In this document: positions 20,551 through 29,085 of the stretch, in pieces
Layout: each line of letters starts with the position of its first letter
How positions within the stretch are numbered: the stretch's first letter is position 1
From: Pseudoalteromonas byunsanensis
Lineage (GTDB): Bacteria; Pseudomonadota; Gammaproteobacteria; Enterobacterales; Alteromonadaceae
Assembly (NCBI RefSeq): GCF_001854475.1
Contig: NZ_MNAN01000026.1
Coordinates: 372,001 to 436,000 of the forward strand
Direction: 5' to 3'
DNA: 64,000 nt
Program-made: the position numbers and the translations under genes
The notes under the pieces: generated by a model
What the model was told of the DNA's origin: nothing
Database searches by the model: none
What the model saw: only the letters and a program-made list of their open reading frames with translations

Positions 20551-20910
20551 CATATCAAACAAATGGGCAAAGGTTAAAATACACGCCGCTACCAATAAAT
20601 TGAAACCACTGAGCACTAACAATGGCTCGCTGAAAATACCAACATACATCACATAACCGAGGATCCCACAGCCAATCTGCGAGAGCAGAACATGGTATAC
20701 GCTAATGTTAGGGTAACGCAGTGCAGTAACATTCATCACCAACAATGAAAGTAGCCCTGTTAGAGCTCCTAGCAGGCTAATCAACGCAGAGAAACTGGCA
20801 TCTAAGTCGCGTAAATATACAAAGACACTTATCAGGCTAACCCCAAACCAGCCGAAGCTGGCAGGCCAAATAAGTAACCGAAGAACATACTTGAAAAACA
20901 TCACTTTCAT
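20542..20910 (-). CDS. Small four-helix membrane protein, unknown function
   Basis: A 122-residue hydrophobic protein with four predicted transmembrane helices (around residues 8-30, 40-60, 70-92 and 95-115) and short loops. I do not recognise a family. It starts five bases after the PhzF-like gene and is probably the last gene of the run DoxX-nitroreductase-upp-PhzF. Its stop codon lies inside the shared terminator stem. It could be a small integral-membrane accessory protein; no motif supports a more specific role. Confidence 0.65.
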   Translation of the reverse strand: MKVMFFKYVLRLLIWPASFGWFGVSLISVFVYLRDLDASFSALISLLGALTGLLSLLVMNVTALRYPNISVYHVLLSQIGCGILGYVMYVGIFSEPLLVLSGFNLLVAACILTFAHLFDMNK

Positions 20911-20915
20911 TAAAG

Positions 20916-21764
20916 CTAATCACTTAAGATAAAATCACCAACATGGGTAACATAGCCACTGACAATGGCATCCACAATTTCGCTGCCGACACATTTCAAT
21001 TCCACCTTAATTTCGCTAGGTCGATCTACAAACCGCCCCTGCCCAATGGAAATATCCGCCTGCGTTGTAAGACCTTGCTGATATAGATATGCAGCGACGG
21101 GCCCTGCAGCGCTGCCAGTTGCAATGTCCTCAATACTACCTAAGTTATCCCATGTACGCCCTTCGAAGTTATTAACATCGATAAGATATAGAAATTTGGC
21201 TTGATATTGCTCAAGCATTGACTCTAACTGATCCGTATTAAATGAAACTTTGCTCAAGCCATGCTCAATCGGCAAAATTAAATAAGGTAAGCCTGTACTA
21301 ATCACTTGCGCTGGCAGCTCTTGTGGTTGCAATTGCTCAATCCCTAAGGCTGCATAGAAAGGTTCCGATTGCTTGCTAGTAAGGGTATGAATGAATTCAG
21401 GCGCTCCTTGATGCATAGTCGCTAAGAAATGTTTTCCTCGCCAGCGACTGCTCAATTCAACAACCTTTTGATTTAGCTCAATTGACCAAGTGTAAGTTTC
21501 ATCAGGCACGCCAAACAGCTCATGTAAATGGTAGGCCAACCCAATTAAAGGATGACCCGCAAAATCTAGCTCTTCTTCCATGGTAAAAATCCACGCACGA
21601 TAAGGCGTGACGCTCGTATCCACGAATATGGATTCAAATTGACGCATCTCTCTTGTCCATGCCTGCATTTGTCTTTTGCTTAATTCTTGGCAATCGTAAA
21701 ATACTGCCAAACTATTGCCTTGTAACTTTTGCTTGCTAAATACATCGACTAGTTTGCATCGCAT
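20916..21764 (-). CDS. PhzF-family isomerase-like protein
   Basis: A 282-residue member of the PhzF/diaminopimelate-epimerase-fold family. Motifs: KLVDVFSKQKLQGNSLAVF at the N terminus, FESIFVD with the catalytic-type glutamate (near residue 44), LDFAGHPLIGLAYHL, and the second-half signature ATGSAAGPVAAYL. PhzF itself isomerises trans-2,3-dihydro-3-hydroxyanthranilate in phenazine synthesis, but no other phenazine gene is present, so this is most likely one of the many stand-alone paralogues of unknown substrate. It follows upp by 42 bases. Confidence 0.88.
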   Translation of the reverse strand: MRCKLVDVFSKQKLQGNSLAVFYDCQELSKRQMQAWTREMRQFESIFVDTSVTPYRAWIFTMEEELDFAGHPLIGLAYHLHELFGVPDETYTWSIELNQKVVELSSRWRGKHFLATMHQGAPEFIHTLTSKQSEPFYAALGIEQLQPQELPAQVISTGLPYLILPIEHGLSKVSFNTDQLESMLEQYQAKFLYLIDVNNFEGRTWDNLGSIEDIATGSAAGPVAAYLYQQGLTTQADISIGQGRFVDRPSEIKVELKCVGSEIVDAIVSGYVTHVGDFILSD

Positions 21765-21806
21765 CGTTTGCCACCTTTACCGCTTTGCCAGTTCAATCAT
21801 CAACAT

Positions 21807-22436
21807 TTACACCGTGCCGAATATTTTGTCTCCAGCATCGCCAAGTCCGGGGACAATATAGCCGTGCTCATCTAAATGATTGTCTAACGCTGCTGTATAT
21901 ATTTCAATATCAGGATGCGCATCTAGTGTGGCTTTTACTCCCTCAGGTGCAGCAACTAATACAATTGCTTTGATGTGAGTACATCCTGCTTTTTTGAGCA
22001 TGTCTATGGTAGCTATCATTGAACCACCGGTCGCCAACATCGGGTCGATAACAAGGCTCAAACGCTGTTCAATTTTCCCCACCAGCTTTTCAAAGTAAGG
22101 TACAGGCTCAAGGGTTTCTTCATTGCGCTGTAATCCAACAACACTCACTTTGGCAGATGGAATAAGTTCCATGACACCATCCATCATGCCAAGTCCCGCT
22201 CGCAAAATAGGCACTACGGTAATTTTCTTACCCTGCAATTTAAAAACTTTGATATCGTTGCCTTGCCAGCCCTTTATCGAGTGCTCTTGCAAAGGCATAT
22301 CTTTAGTCGCTTCGTAGGTAAGTAATGTGCCTATCTCGCTCACTAGTTCACGAAAACTTTTCGTACTGATCCCATACTCTCTTAGTAAAGCAAGTTTATG
22401 CTGCACTAGTGGATGCTCAATCACGTGTAATGACAT
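21807..22436 (-). CDS. upp: Uracil phosphoribosyltransferase
   Basis: Pyrimidine salvage: uracil plus PRPP gives UMP. The product is 209 residues (E. coli 208). The PRPP-binding loop is [12 protein letters not shown], and the uracil-binding C terminus shows [17 protein letters not shown], both canonical. It starts 12 bases after the nitroreductase gene. No uraA permease is adjacent, unlike E. coli. Confidence 0.98.
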   Translation of the reverse strand: MSLHVIEHPLVQHKLALLREYGISTKSFRELVSEIGTLLTYEATKDMPLQEHSIKGWQGNDIKVFKLQGKKITVVPILRAGLGMMDGVMELIPSAKVSVVGLQRNEETLEPVPYFEKLVGKIEQRLSLVIDPMLATGGSMIATIDMLKKAGCTHIKAIVLVAAPEGVKATLDAHPDIEIYTAALDNHLDEHGYIVPGLGDAGDKIFGTV

Positions 22437-22448
22437 AGCTACCTCTTC

Positions 22449-22997
22449 TTATAAATCACTAAAAAAAGTTTCGGCTTTATGGCGCACAGGTTTTGTACAG
22501 GCCACAGTTGGCGTACCTAGGTATAGGTAACCTACAATTTCATCCTGCTCATTTAAACCTAGCAGAGATTTAACTTTTGGACTTTGTGCAAAATAACCGG
22601 TTCTCCAAACCCCAGATAAATGTTGTGCAAAAGCGGCCTGTTGCATTGCGAAAACGCTACATGCTGCACTTTCAATTTGCTCAATCCGTGGCACTTTTGG
22701 GTGTTCTTGATAAGGGCTGACCGCAATAATAATCATAGGAGCTCTTTGAGTTAACTCTTTTGCTCGACTTATTGTGCGCTCATCCTGATTTTCACTTACC
22801 GCCGCTTGATGATAAATTTCACCTAGCTTTTCTCTGCCCTCACCCTGTACCACGATAAACTTCCATGGAGTGAGACCACCGTGATCTGGCACTTTAAGCG
22901 CTGCTTTTTTGATAATCTCTAGTTGGTCTACGCTTGGACCTGGAAATGATAGGTTGCTGTCTGATTGACGAGTTGTAAGTAGCTCAATGGCATCCAT
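22449..22997 (-). CDS. ydjA: Nitroreductase-family flavoprotein, YdjA-like
   Basis: A compact FMN-dependent nitroreductase of 182 residues, close in length to E. coli YdjA (183). The pattern MDAIELLTTRQSDSNL, KVPDHGGLTPWKFIVVQGEG and the ending GYLYLGTPTVACTKPVR matches that subfamily. YdjA-type proteins are very small homodimers with FMN at the interface and NADPH-dependent reductase activity on uncertain physiological substrates. The gene lies between DoxX and upp on the same strand. Confidence 0.85.
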   Translation of the reverse strand: MDAIELLTTRQSDSNLSFPGPSVDQLEIIKKAALKVPDHGGLTPWKFIVVQGEGREKLGEIYHQAAVSENQDERTISRAKELTQRAPMIIIAVSPYQEHPKVPRIEQIESAACSVFAMQQAAFAQHLSGVWRTGYFAQSPKVKSLLGLNEQDEIVGYLYLGTPTVACTKPVRHKAETFFSDL

Positions 22998-23082
22998 AAA
23001 ACCGTACCTTAATTACTATATTTAGTTGCCAGTGAGAATACCATCGTCTGCTCCTATCATCTATCAATGATATGATTTTTTG

Positions 23083-23781
23083 TTACTTTTCAAGGCACTT
23101 GTTTTTTGCATAACGCTTTAGCCAATGATCAACACTGACATACCTTCCACCGCCACTAAAAATTAGGCTAAGTAACATAGCAAAATAGATTGCTGCGAAT
23201 TCAATACCGTTGTTTAAGATAACCACACTGCCTTTATCATATAAGTAATCTGGATAACCATGAGTTTCAATTAGTGATTTTATCTTATCTAGACGTTCAG
23301 CAACCTCGACGCTGTTTTCTAAACTCTCATTTGCTGCGGGTACACCTAGCCAACTAAATACTTGAGCTGCACTGGTTTGTGGGTTAGATGGTGCTACAGA
23401 AAACCAACCATTGTCCCAATGTACAGTTGTCGCCGCGACAAACATAGTAAACAGAAGCGGTATTGATACTACTCGCGTGAATAATCCTATTAGCAGTAAC
23501 CAGCCTCCTAGGAATTCACTCCACCCAGCCATAAATGCCAGAAGATCAGGAAAGGGTAACCCAAGGCCCCATTGTTCATTTCCAAACCAATTGACGACAT
23601 TTGGGTCTGCCAATAAGTTACTTGGAAAGCTGTGTTGGTCACTGGCTAAGTTGAGTTTGTTGTACCCTGCAACTATCATCACCGGCGCAAGAATGAGCCG
23701 AAAGAGTAAGGCTGGGAGAGCGTTGAATATTTGGCTTTTATTAATTAGAGATTGGTAGGAGTTGTGAAGTGTGCAAAGCAT
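23083..23781 (-). CDS. DoxX-family membrane protein
   Basis: A 232-residue protein with the DoxX core: RLILAPVMIVAGYNKL in helix 1, FLGGWLLLIGLFTRVVSIPLL in helices 2-3, and a final helix near IYFAMLLSLIFSGGGRYVSVD. A longer insertion (about residues 115-185) between helices 3 and 4 sets it apart from the usual 130-150-residue members. Family members are implicated in redox-linked membrane functions, but the role of this one is not known. It is the first gene of the downstream run; the next gene begins 85 bases later. Confidence 0.85.
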   Translation of the reverse strand: MLCTLHNSYQSLINKSQIFNALPALLFRLILAPVMIVAGYNKLNLASDQHSFPSNLLADPNVVNWFGNEQWGLGLPFPDLLAFMAGWSEFLGGWLLLIGLFTRVVSIPLLFTMFVAATTVHWDNGWFSVAPSNPQTSAAQVFSWLGVPAANESLENSVEVAERLDKIKSLIETHGYPDYLYDKGSVVILNNGIEFAAIYFAMLLSLIFSGGGRYVSVDHWLKRYAKNKCLEK

Positions 23782-23874
23782 AAGCGGCCCTTAAAATAAT
23801 CCATAGTTACTATAATTATTAGTCTAGACCGCTTTTGAGCTAAGTTTCTTGCAAAGGAAACTAATCAAACAGTT

Positions 23875-25836
23875 TTATATCAGCCGAGCTGCCTGTAAGG
23901 CCTCAAATATGGCTCTTTTTGCATCTATTGCGCTGGCAAGCTTTGCTCCACCTATCACGTGATGATTGTCTGGCAAATCCCCTTTGTCAAATAGCTGGTC
24001 ATTAGAAACCTGACCGATACACGCGATCACCGTATCAACATCTAACCATTTTTCTTCACCCGCTTGCTTGATGAGTAGGCCTTTATCGGAAAATGCTAGA
24101 TATTCACATTCTGCGATTTGCTCAACTTGATGCTGCTTAGCTACCTGGCGATGAATCCAACCCGTCGTTTTTCCTAAGTCACTACCAAATCGTCCAGAGC
24201 TACGTTTTAGCATGTATAGTTTACGAGGGTCTTTAAGCGGCTGCGCTTCGCATTCAATACCCCAATGATGCTTAAACTCTTCAATTGATTGCTCACTTTT
24301 CTCCGCTAAGAACGCCACCATATCGAAGCCTATACCACCAGCACCTAAAATAGCTATCTTGTCACCCAGCTCAACTTCTTTGCGGATCACCTCGTCGTAT
24401 GCAAACACACGTTTCCCATCACTGCACTCAATGTTGGAGAGTCTTGGGCTTACGCCTGTGGCAAATACCACGTCGTCATACTGTTTAGACATCGCAGCCT
24501 GATACTCGGTATTTAGCTGCAATTCAACATTTAGTCGCTTTAACTCTGATAAATAGTAGGCTAGTGTTTTCTTGAAATCTTCTTTACCTGGTATGCGCAT
24601 CGCCAGGTTGAACTGTCCCCCAGCTTGGGAATTTTTGTCGATGAGTTTAACGTCATGCCCTTTGCTCGCAAGGTAATAACTCGCTGATAACCCAGCAGGA
24701 CCTGCACCTACGACCAACACGCGCTTTTTCTTATTGGCTGGAAGCAAAGGGTAATCTAACTCAAAACCAGCTTGGGGGTTGACCAAACAGGTCGCTCGTT
24801 TGCCTTTAAAGACATGATCTAAACAGCCCTGATTACAGCCAATACAGATATTAATCTGTTCACTTTGCTGGGCAGCATATTTATTAAAAAATTCAGGGTC
24901 TGCAAGTAAAGGCCTCGCCATAGAGATCAAGTCTGCTTCCTGATTCTGCAAAATACTATTTGCAATTTCAGGCGTATTAATCCTATTAACCGCGATAACT
25001 GGTATATTGACAGCATCTTTCAAGCGTTTAGACGCTTCTTTAAAAGCCCCAGGTGGAACCATGCTAGCGATTGTCGGTACTCTAGCTTCATGCCAGCCTA
25101 TTCCTGTGTTTAAAATATCAACGCCCGCAGCTTCCAATGCCTTTGCCTGAACGGTGACTTCTTCTGGTGTAGAGCCATTAGGGATCAAATCCATCACCGA
25201 CAGCCTGAAAATGATAATAAAACTATCTTCTACAACTGCACGTACCGCTTTAACAATTTCCACAGCCAAACGCATACGATTCTCTAAAGAGCCACCGTAT
25301 TCATCGTCTCGCTTATTGGTGTGGTTAGCCATAAACTCGTTGATCAGGTAGCCTTCTGAACCCATTATTTCTACACCATCGTAGCCGGCTTTTTGGGCTA
25401 GTTTGGCTGAATGGGCAAAGTCTTTGATAGTACTTTTGATCATACCCTTTGACATTGCTTTTGGTTTATAGGGATTAATAGGTGCTTTTATTGCACTTGG
25501 AGCTACGTTAAAAGGATGATAGGCATAACGACCGGCATGTAATAACTGAAGACAAATCTTCGCACCATGCGTATGAACTGCTTTGGTGTAAGCTTTATGT
25601 TTGATTACATCATACAAAGTGTTAAACGAAGACGAAATCGGCGTCAATTTCCCACGCAAATTAGGACTGTATCCTCCAGTGATTAATAATCCTGTGCCTC
25701 CTTTCGCTCGCGCTTCATAAAATGCACTTAAGCGCTTACGGTTGTGCCATCCTTCTTCTAGGCCCGTGTGCATCGATCCCATCACCAAGCGGTTTCGCAG
25801 CTCAGTGTGTTTTAATTCTAATTGTTTTTCTAACAT
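23875..25836 (-). CDS. fadH: NADPH-dependent 2,4-dienoyl-CoA reductase
   Basis: An iron-sulfur flavoenzyme (653 aa; E. coli FadH 672) needed to degrade unsaturated fatty acids with even-numbered double bonds. The N-terminal old-yellow-enzyme TIM barrel binds FMN (MGSMHTGLEEG, then the GYDGVEIMGSEGYLINEF active-site region). The 4Fe-4S cysteines appear as CIGCNQGC followed by ATCLVNP. The C-terminal half has two dinucleotide folds, VLVVGAGPAGLSASYYL (FAD) and IAILGAGGIGFDM (NADPH). All domains are intact. The gene is divergent from sppA across 259 bp. Confidence 0.95.
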   Translation of the reverse strand: MLEKQLELKHTELRNRLVMGSMHTGLEEGWHNRKRLSAFYEARAKGGTGLLITGGYSPNLRGKLTPISSSFNTLYDVIKHKAYTKAVHTHGAKICLQLLHAGRYAYHPFNVAPSAIKAPINPYKPKAMSKGMIKSTIKDFAHSAKLAQKAGYDGVEIMGSEGYLINEFMANHTNKRDDEYGGSLENRMRLAVEIVKAVRAVVEDSFIIIFRLSVMDLIPNGSTPEEVTVQAKALEAAGVDILNTGIGWHEARVPTIASMVPPGAFKEASKRLKDAVNIPVIAVNRINTPEIANSILQNQEADLISMARPLLADPEFFNKYAAQQSEQINICIGCNQGCLDHVFKGKRATCLVNPQAGFELDYPLLPANKKKRVLVVGAGPAGLSASYYLASKGHDVKLIDKNSQAGGQFNLAMRIPGKEDFKKTLAYYLSELKRLNVELQLNTEYQAAMSKQYDDVVFATGVSPRLSNIECSDGKRVFAYDEVIRKEVELGDKIAILGAGGIGFDMVAFLAEKSEQSIEEFKHHWGIECEAQPLKDPRKLYMLKRSSGRFGSDLGKTTGWIHRQVAKQHQVEQIAECEYLAFSDKGLLIKQAGEEKWLDVDTVIACIGQVSNDQLFDKGDLPDNHHVIGGAKLASAIDAKRAIFEALQAARLI

Positions 25837-26095
25837 TACTTGCCCCGACTAACTGGTCTAACCTGTGCAACATTAACAATTTTTTGTGATTTAGCAAGCA
25901 TCGGTTAAAGTAAATTTTTTGTTTCTTGGCTAACTATCAATGCTAACTTACTCTTTTCATGTGAAAACCGTTCAGTTTTCAGTCTAAATCGTTTTGTTAA
26001 ATACTTCGTTACGTTTTTGAGGTAACAACCAAATATAAACTGAGTTATGATATTCACATATCATAATTAGCAGTTCGTTCTGATGAGGATTAGTT

Positions 26096-27970
26096 TTGAA
26101 TCTGATTGGTAAATTTTTTAAAGCATTATGGCACGGCTTAAACTTTTCACGCCGTTTGCTCTTAAACATCATCTTTTTCATTATCATTATTGCAGCGCTT
26201 ATCGCAGCATTTAGTGGTAAAGAAGAAATTACAGTCTCTGAAAATAGCGTACTCAGGTTAAACTTGAACGGCTATCTGGTTGAAGAATTGACTTACATCG
26301 ACCCGTTGGATGCAGCATTGCAAGATCTCAGCGAGTCCAATGATCAGCCTCATGAAATACTGCTAGATGATGTCTTGGAAGTCATTAACAGAGCCCGTAA
26401 AGATGATAGAGTTCAGGTTCTTTGGTTAGACCTTGAAAACCTCTATGGGGGCCATCTGGATAAACTTGAAGTCATTAGCCAAGCGATTGATGAATTCAAA
26501 GAGGCCGGTAAAAAAGTCATTGCTCATGGCTCTTACTACTCTCAATCTCAGTACTATCTGGCTTCTCACGCTGACACTATTTCACTACATCCTTATGGTG
26601 CCGTGAAGATCCGCGGCTTTGCTTCGTACCCTCTTTACTTCAAAGATGCATTAGATAAGTTGAAAGTAACCCAGCATATTTTTCGAGTAGGCACCTACAA
26701 ATCAGCAATTGAGCCGTTAATTCGCAACGATATGTCTGAGGCTGCAAAAGAAGCCAATCGTCTATGGCTTGGAGAACTTTGGCAACAATACAAACAAGAG
26801 ATTGCTGATGCTCGCCCATTCGGGATAGAAAATTTTGACGAAACACTCAACGAATATGAAATGAAAATGCATGCGGTTAAGGGTGACTTTGCGCAATACG
26901 CATTGAACAACGGTTGGGTCGATGAACTTAAAACAGATCAACAACTACAATCAGAGCTTATTGAACTGGTTGGTTTAGATAAGCTCGGCAAATCTTTCAA
27001 TCAGATCTCATTTGATGAGTATCTAGAAATGATTAAGCCTCCAGTACAGTTTGAAAACCCTGTAACAGAGAAAGTAGCTGTCATCGTTGCACGCGGCACC
27101 ATTGTTGATGGAAAACAAAAAGCAGGAAAAATTGGTGGTGACTCAACTGCAGCGCTACTTAAGAGAGCCCGCTTAAATGACAAAGTAAAAGCGGTTGTAT
27201 TGCGTATAGACTCTGGCGGCGGTAGCATGTTTGCATCAGAAACCATTCGCAATGAAATTCTTGCAATTAAAGCTGCAGGTAAACCAGTTATTGCCTCTAT
27301 GGGCTCAGTGGCAGCGTCAGGCGGCTACTGGATTGCGGCTTCTACTAACGAAATTTGGGCTGCACCAAGTACAATTACCGGCTCAATTGGCGTGTTCGGA
27401 GCAATACTAACATTTGAGAATTCTTTAAAAGAACTGGGTATTTATTCTGATGGTGTATCCACAACAGAGCTCAATGGTATGTCTATTGCCCGCGGTATTG
27501 ATAAACAACTAGTAGATATTTATCAAATGAGCGTCGAAAACTCTTACGACAAATTTATCTCATTGGTTGCCAAAGAGCGCAATATGACCAAAGAAGCGGT
27601 TGATAAAGTAGCTCAAGGCCGCGTCTGGACGGCTACACAGGCTAAAGAGTTCGGCCTAATCGATAACCTTGGCTATAAGAAAGATGCCATAGAAGCCGCT
27701 GCAAAACTTGCGAATCTCGACTTCTATGAGGTGATAACGATTGAGCAAGAGCTATCGGAAAAAGAACAGTTAATCCGCGAGTTTTTAGGTTCTGCTATGG
27801 TGCAATCTGCCCTCGCAGGGTTAACGCCAAATTCACCGATGGCCACATTGACCAACGGTTACCTGTCGCCTATCACATCTCAAGTTGAGCAAAACCTTCA
27901 GTTACTTAACCAGTTTAACGACCCAAATGGTACTTATGTGCGCTGTTTAGTGTGTGAAGTGAGCTACTAA
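26096..27970 (+). CDS. sppA: Signal peptide peptidase SppA (protease IV), 67K type
   Basis: Inner-membrane serine peptidase that degrades cleaved signal peptides, here 624 residues (E. coli 618). The start is a TTG, supported by GAGG seven bases upstream and by homology at the N terminus; no in-frame ATG precedes it. A single N-terminal anchor (NIIFFIIIIAALIAAF) is followed by two tandem SppA domains. The split catalytic dyad is present: Lys202 in VGTYKSAIEP of the first domain and Ser408 in GSVAASGGYW of the second, equivalent to E. coli Lys209/Ser409. A terminator hairpin follows, directly ahead of ansA. Confidence 0.97.
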   Translation: MNLIGKFFKALWHGLNFSRRLLLNIIFFIIIIAALIAAFSGKEEITVSENSVLRLNLNGYLVEELTYIDPLDAALQDLSESNDQPHEILLDDVLEVINRARKDDRVQVLWLDLENLYGGHLDKLEVISQAIDEFKEAGKKVIAHGSYYSQSQYYLASHADTISLHPYGAVKIRGFASYPLYFKDALDKLKVTQHIFRVGTYKSAIEPLIRNDMSEAAKEANRLWLGELWQQYKQEIADARPFGIENFDETLNEYEMKMHAVKGDFAQYALNNGWVDELKTDQQLQSELIELVGLDKLGKSFNQISFDEYLEMIKPPVQFENPVTEKVAVIVARGTIVDGKQKAGKIGGDSTAALLKRARLNDKVKAVVLRIDSGGGSMFASETIRNEILAIKAAGKPVIASMGSVAASGGYWIAASTNEIWAAPSTITGSIGVFGAILTFENSLKELGIYSDGVSTTELNGMSIARGIDKQLVDIYQMSVENSYDKFISLVAKERNMTKEAVDKVAQGRVWTATQAKEFGLIDNLGYKKDAIEAAAKLANLDFYEVITIEQELSEKEQLIREFLGSAMVQSALAGLTPNSPMATLTNGYLSPITSQVEQNLQLLNQFNDPNGTYVRCLVCEVSY

Positions 27971-28001
27971 ACTGCCAAAGTAACTCAGCAATTGATATAC
28001 T

Positions 28002-28030
28002 AAGCCCAGAATATATTCTGGGCTTTTTTT
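28002..28030 (+). terminator. Terminator abutting the ansA start codon
   Basis: A perfect 24-base palindrome (arms AAGCCCAGAATA / TATTCTGGGCTT) runs into seven Ts, and the next base is the A of the ansA ATG at 28031. It would end sppA transcription, yet it leaves no space for an ansA promoter or a Shine-Dalgarno. Confidence 0.85.
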
Positions 28031-29041
28031 ATGAAAAGAAAAAAAATATATATCGCCTATACTGGCGGTACTATAGGTATGAAACAATCTAGTCGTGGTT
28101 ATATTCCTGCTGAGGGTTACCTGACGGAAACCGTTAAAAACAACGCAGAGTTCACCCGTGAAGAAATGCCTCTGTTTGATATCCATGAATACTGCCCGTT
28201 GATAGATTCATCAGATATGTCGCCATTACATTGGCAAATGATAGCCGACGATATACAAGAAAAATACCAGCAATACGATGGCTTTGTTGTATTGCATGGC
28301 ACTGATACAATGGCATATACAGCATCAGCGCTATCTTTTATGTTTGAGAACCTCACAAAACCTGTGATAGTCACTGGCTCACAAATTCCGCTGTCGCAGT
28401 TGCGCTCTGATGGTCAAGTTAATCTACTAAATGCCATGTATTTGGCTGCCAATTACCCTATTGCCGAAGTCAGTTTATTCTTCAACAACAAACTATTTCG
28501 TGGTAACCGTGCAACTAAAGCGCACGCAGATGGTTTTGACGCATTTGCCTCTCCGAACCTACAACCCTTGGCCCAATCAGGCATTAATATTCAGCTCAAA
28601 GAAGGTAAGTTGAGTCCCTATGTCGACCAAGCGTTGCAAATTACTCCCGTTGTGCAACAGCCGATTGGTATTCTATACCTCTATCCCGGGATTAGCATTG
28701 AGATCATCAACAATGTTATCAGTAGCAATATCAAGGCTCTGATCTTGCTTAGCTTCGGGGTGGGTAATGCACCACAACAAGGGGAGTTTCTAGCGGCGCT
28801 TAAAGCAGCCAGCGAGCGTGGTGTAGTCATTATAAACCTCACGCAATGTATTCAAGGCCAGGTAAACATGGGCGGCTATGCTACGGGCAACGCATTACTC
28901 AACAGTGGAGTACTTAGCGGCTTTGATATGACTCTTGAGGCTTGTATCGCAAAGCTACACTATTTATTTAGTCAAAAACTAGAAATAGAAACGGTACGAC
29001 ACTTAATGCAAGATAATTTACGCGGTGAGCTCACTCGCTAA
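28031..29041 (+). CDS. ansA: L-asparaginase I (cytoplasmic)
   Basis: Hydrolyses L-asparagine to aspartate and ammonium. The product is 336 residues (E. coli AnsA 338) with no signal peptide, consistent with the cytosolic type I enzyme. Both threonine signatures are present: IAYTGGTIGM (residues 6-15) and VLHGTDTMAYTASAL. The order sppA-ansA is the same as in E. coli. The ATG directly follows a terminator T-run and has no Shine-Dalgarno, so translation initiation is unusual (see findings). The start is fixed by homology: the next in-frame Met is inside the first catalytic loop. Confidence 0.96.
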   Translation: MKRKKIYIAYTGGTIGMKQSSRGYIPAEGYLTETVKNNAEFTREEMPLFDIHEYCPLIDSSDMSPLHWQMIADDIQEKYQQYDGFVVLHGTDTMAYTASALSFMFENLTKPVIVTGSQIPLSQLRSDGQVNLLNAMYLAANYPIAEVSLFFNNKLFRGNRATKAHADGFDAFASPNLQPLAQSGINIQLKEGKLSPYVDQALQITPVVQQPIGILYLYPGISIEIINNVISSNIKALILLSFGVGNAPQQGEFLAALKAASERGVVIINLTQCIQGQVNMGGYATGNALLNSGVLSGFDMTLEACIAKLHYLFSQKLEIETVRHLMQDNLRGELTR

Positions 29042-29069
29042 AAAAAAGCCGGCTAATGCCGGCTTTTTT
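29042..29069. terminator. Bidirectional terminator between ansA and gnd
   Basis: The stem GCCGGC/GCCGGC has a TAAT loop and is flanked by six As and six Ts, so it works on both strands. It starts immediately after the ansA stop codon and ends 16 bases from the gnd stop. Confidence 0.93.
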
Positions 29070-29085
29070 CATCTATACACGCTAA

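Noticed and set aside
20916..21764. Phenazine biosynthesis locus
   Set aside because: Only a PhzF-like gene is present; no other phenazine gene, so no pathway claim.
23836..23861. Terminator between fadH and DoxX
   Set aside because: AGTTTC/GAAACT pairs for only six bases and no T-run follows on the minus strand.
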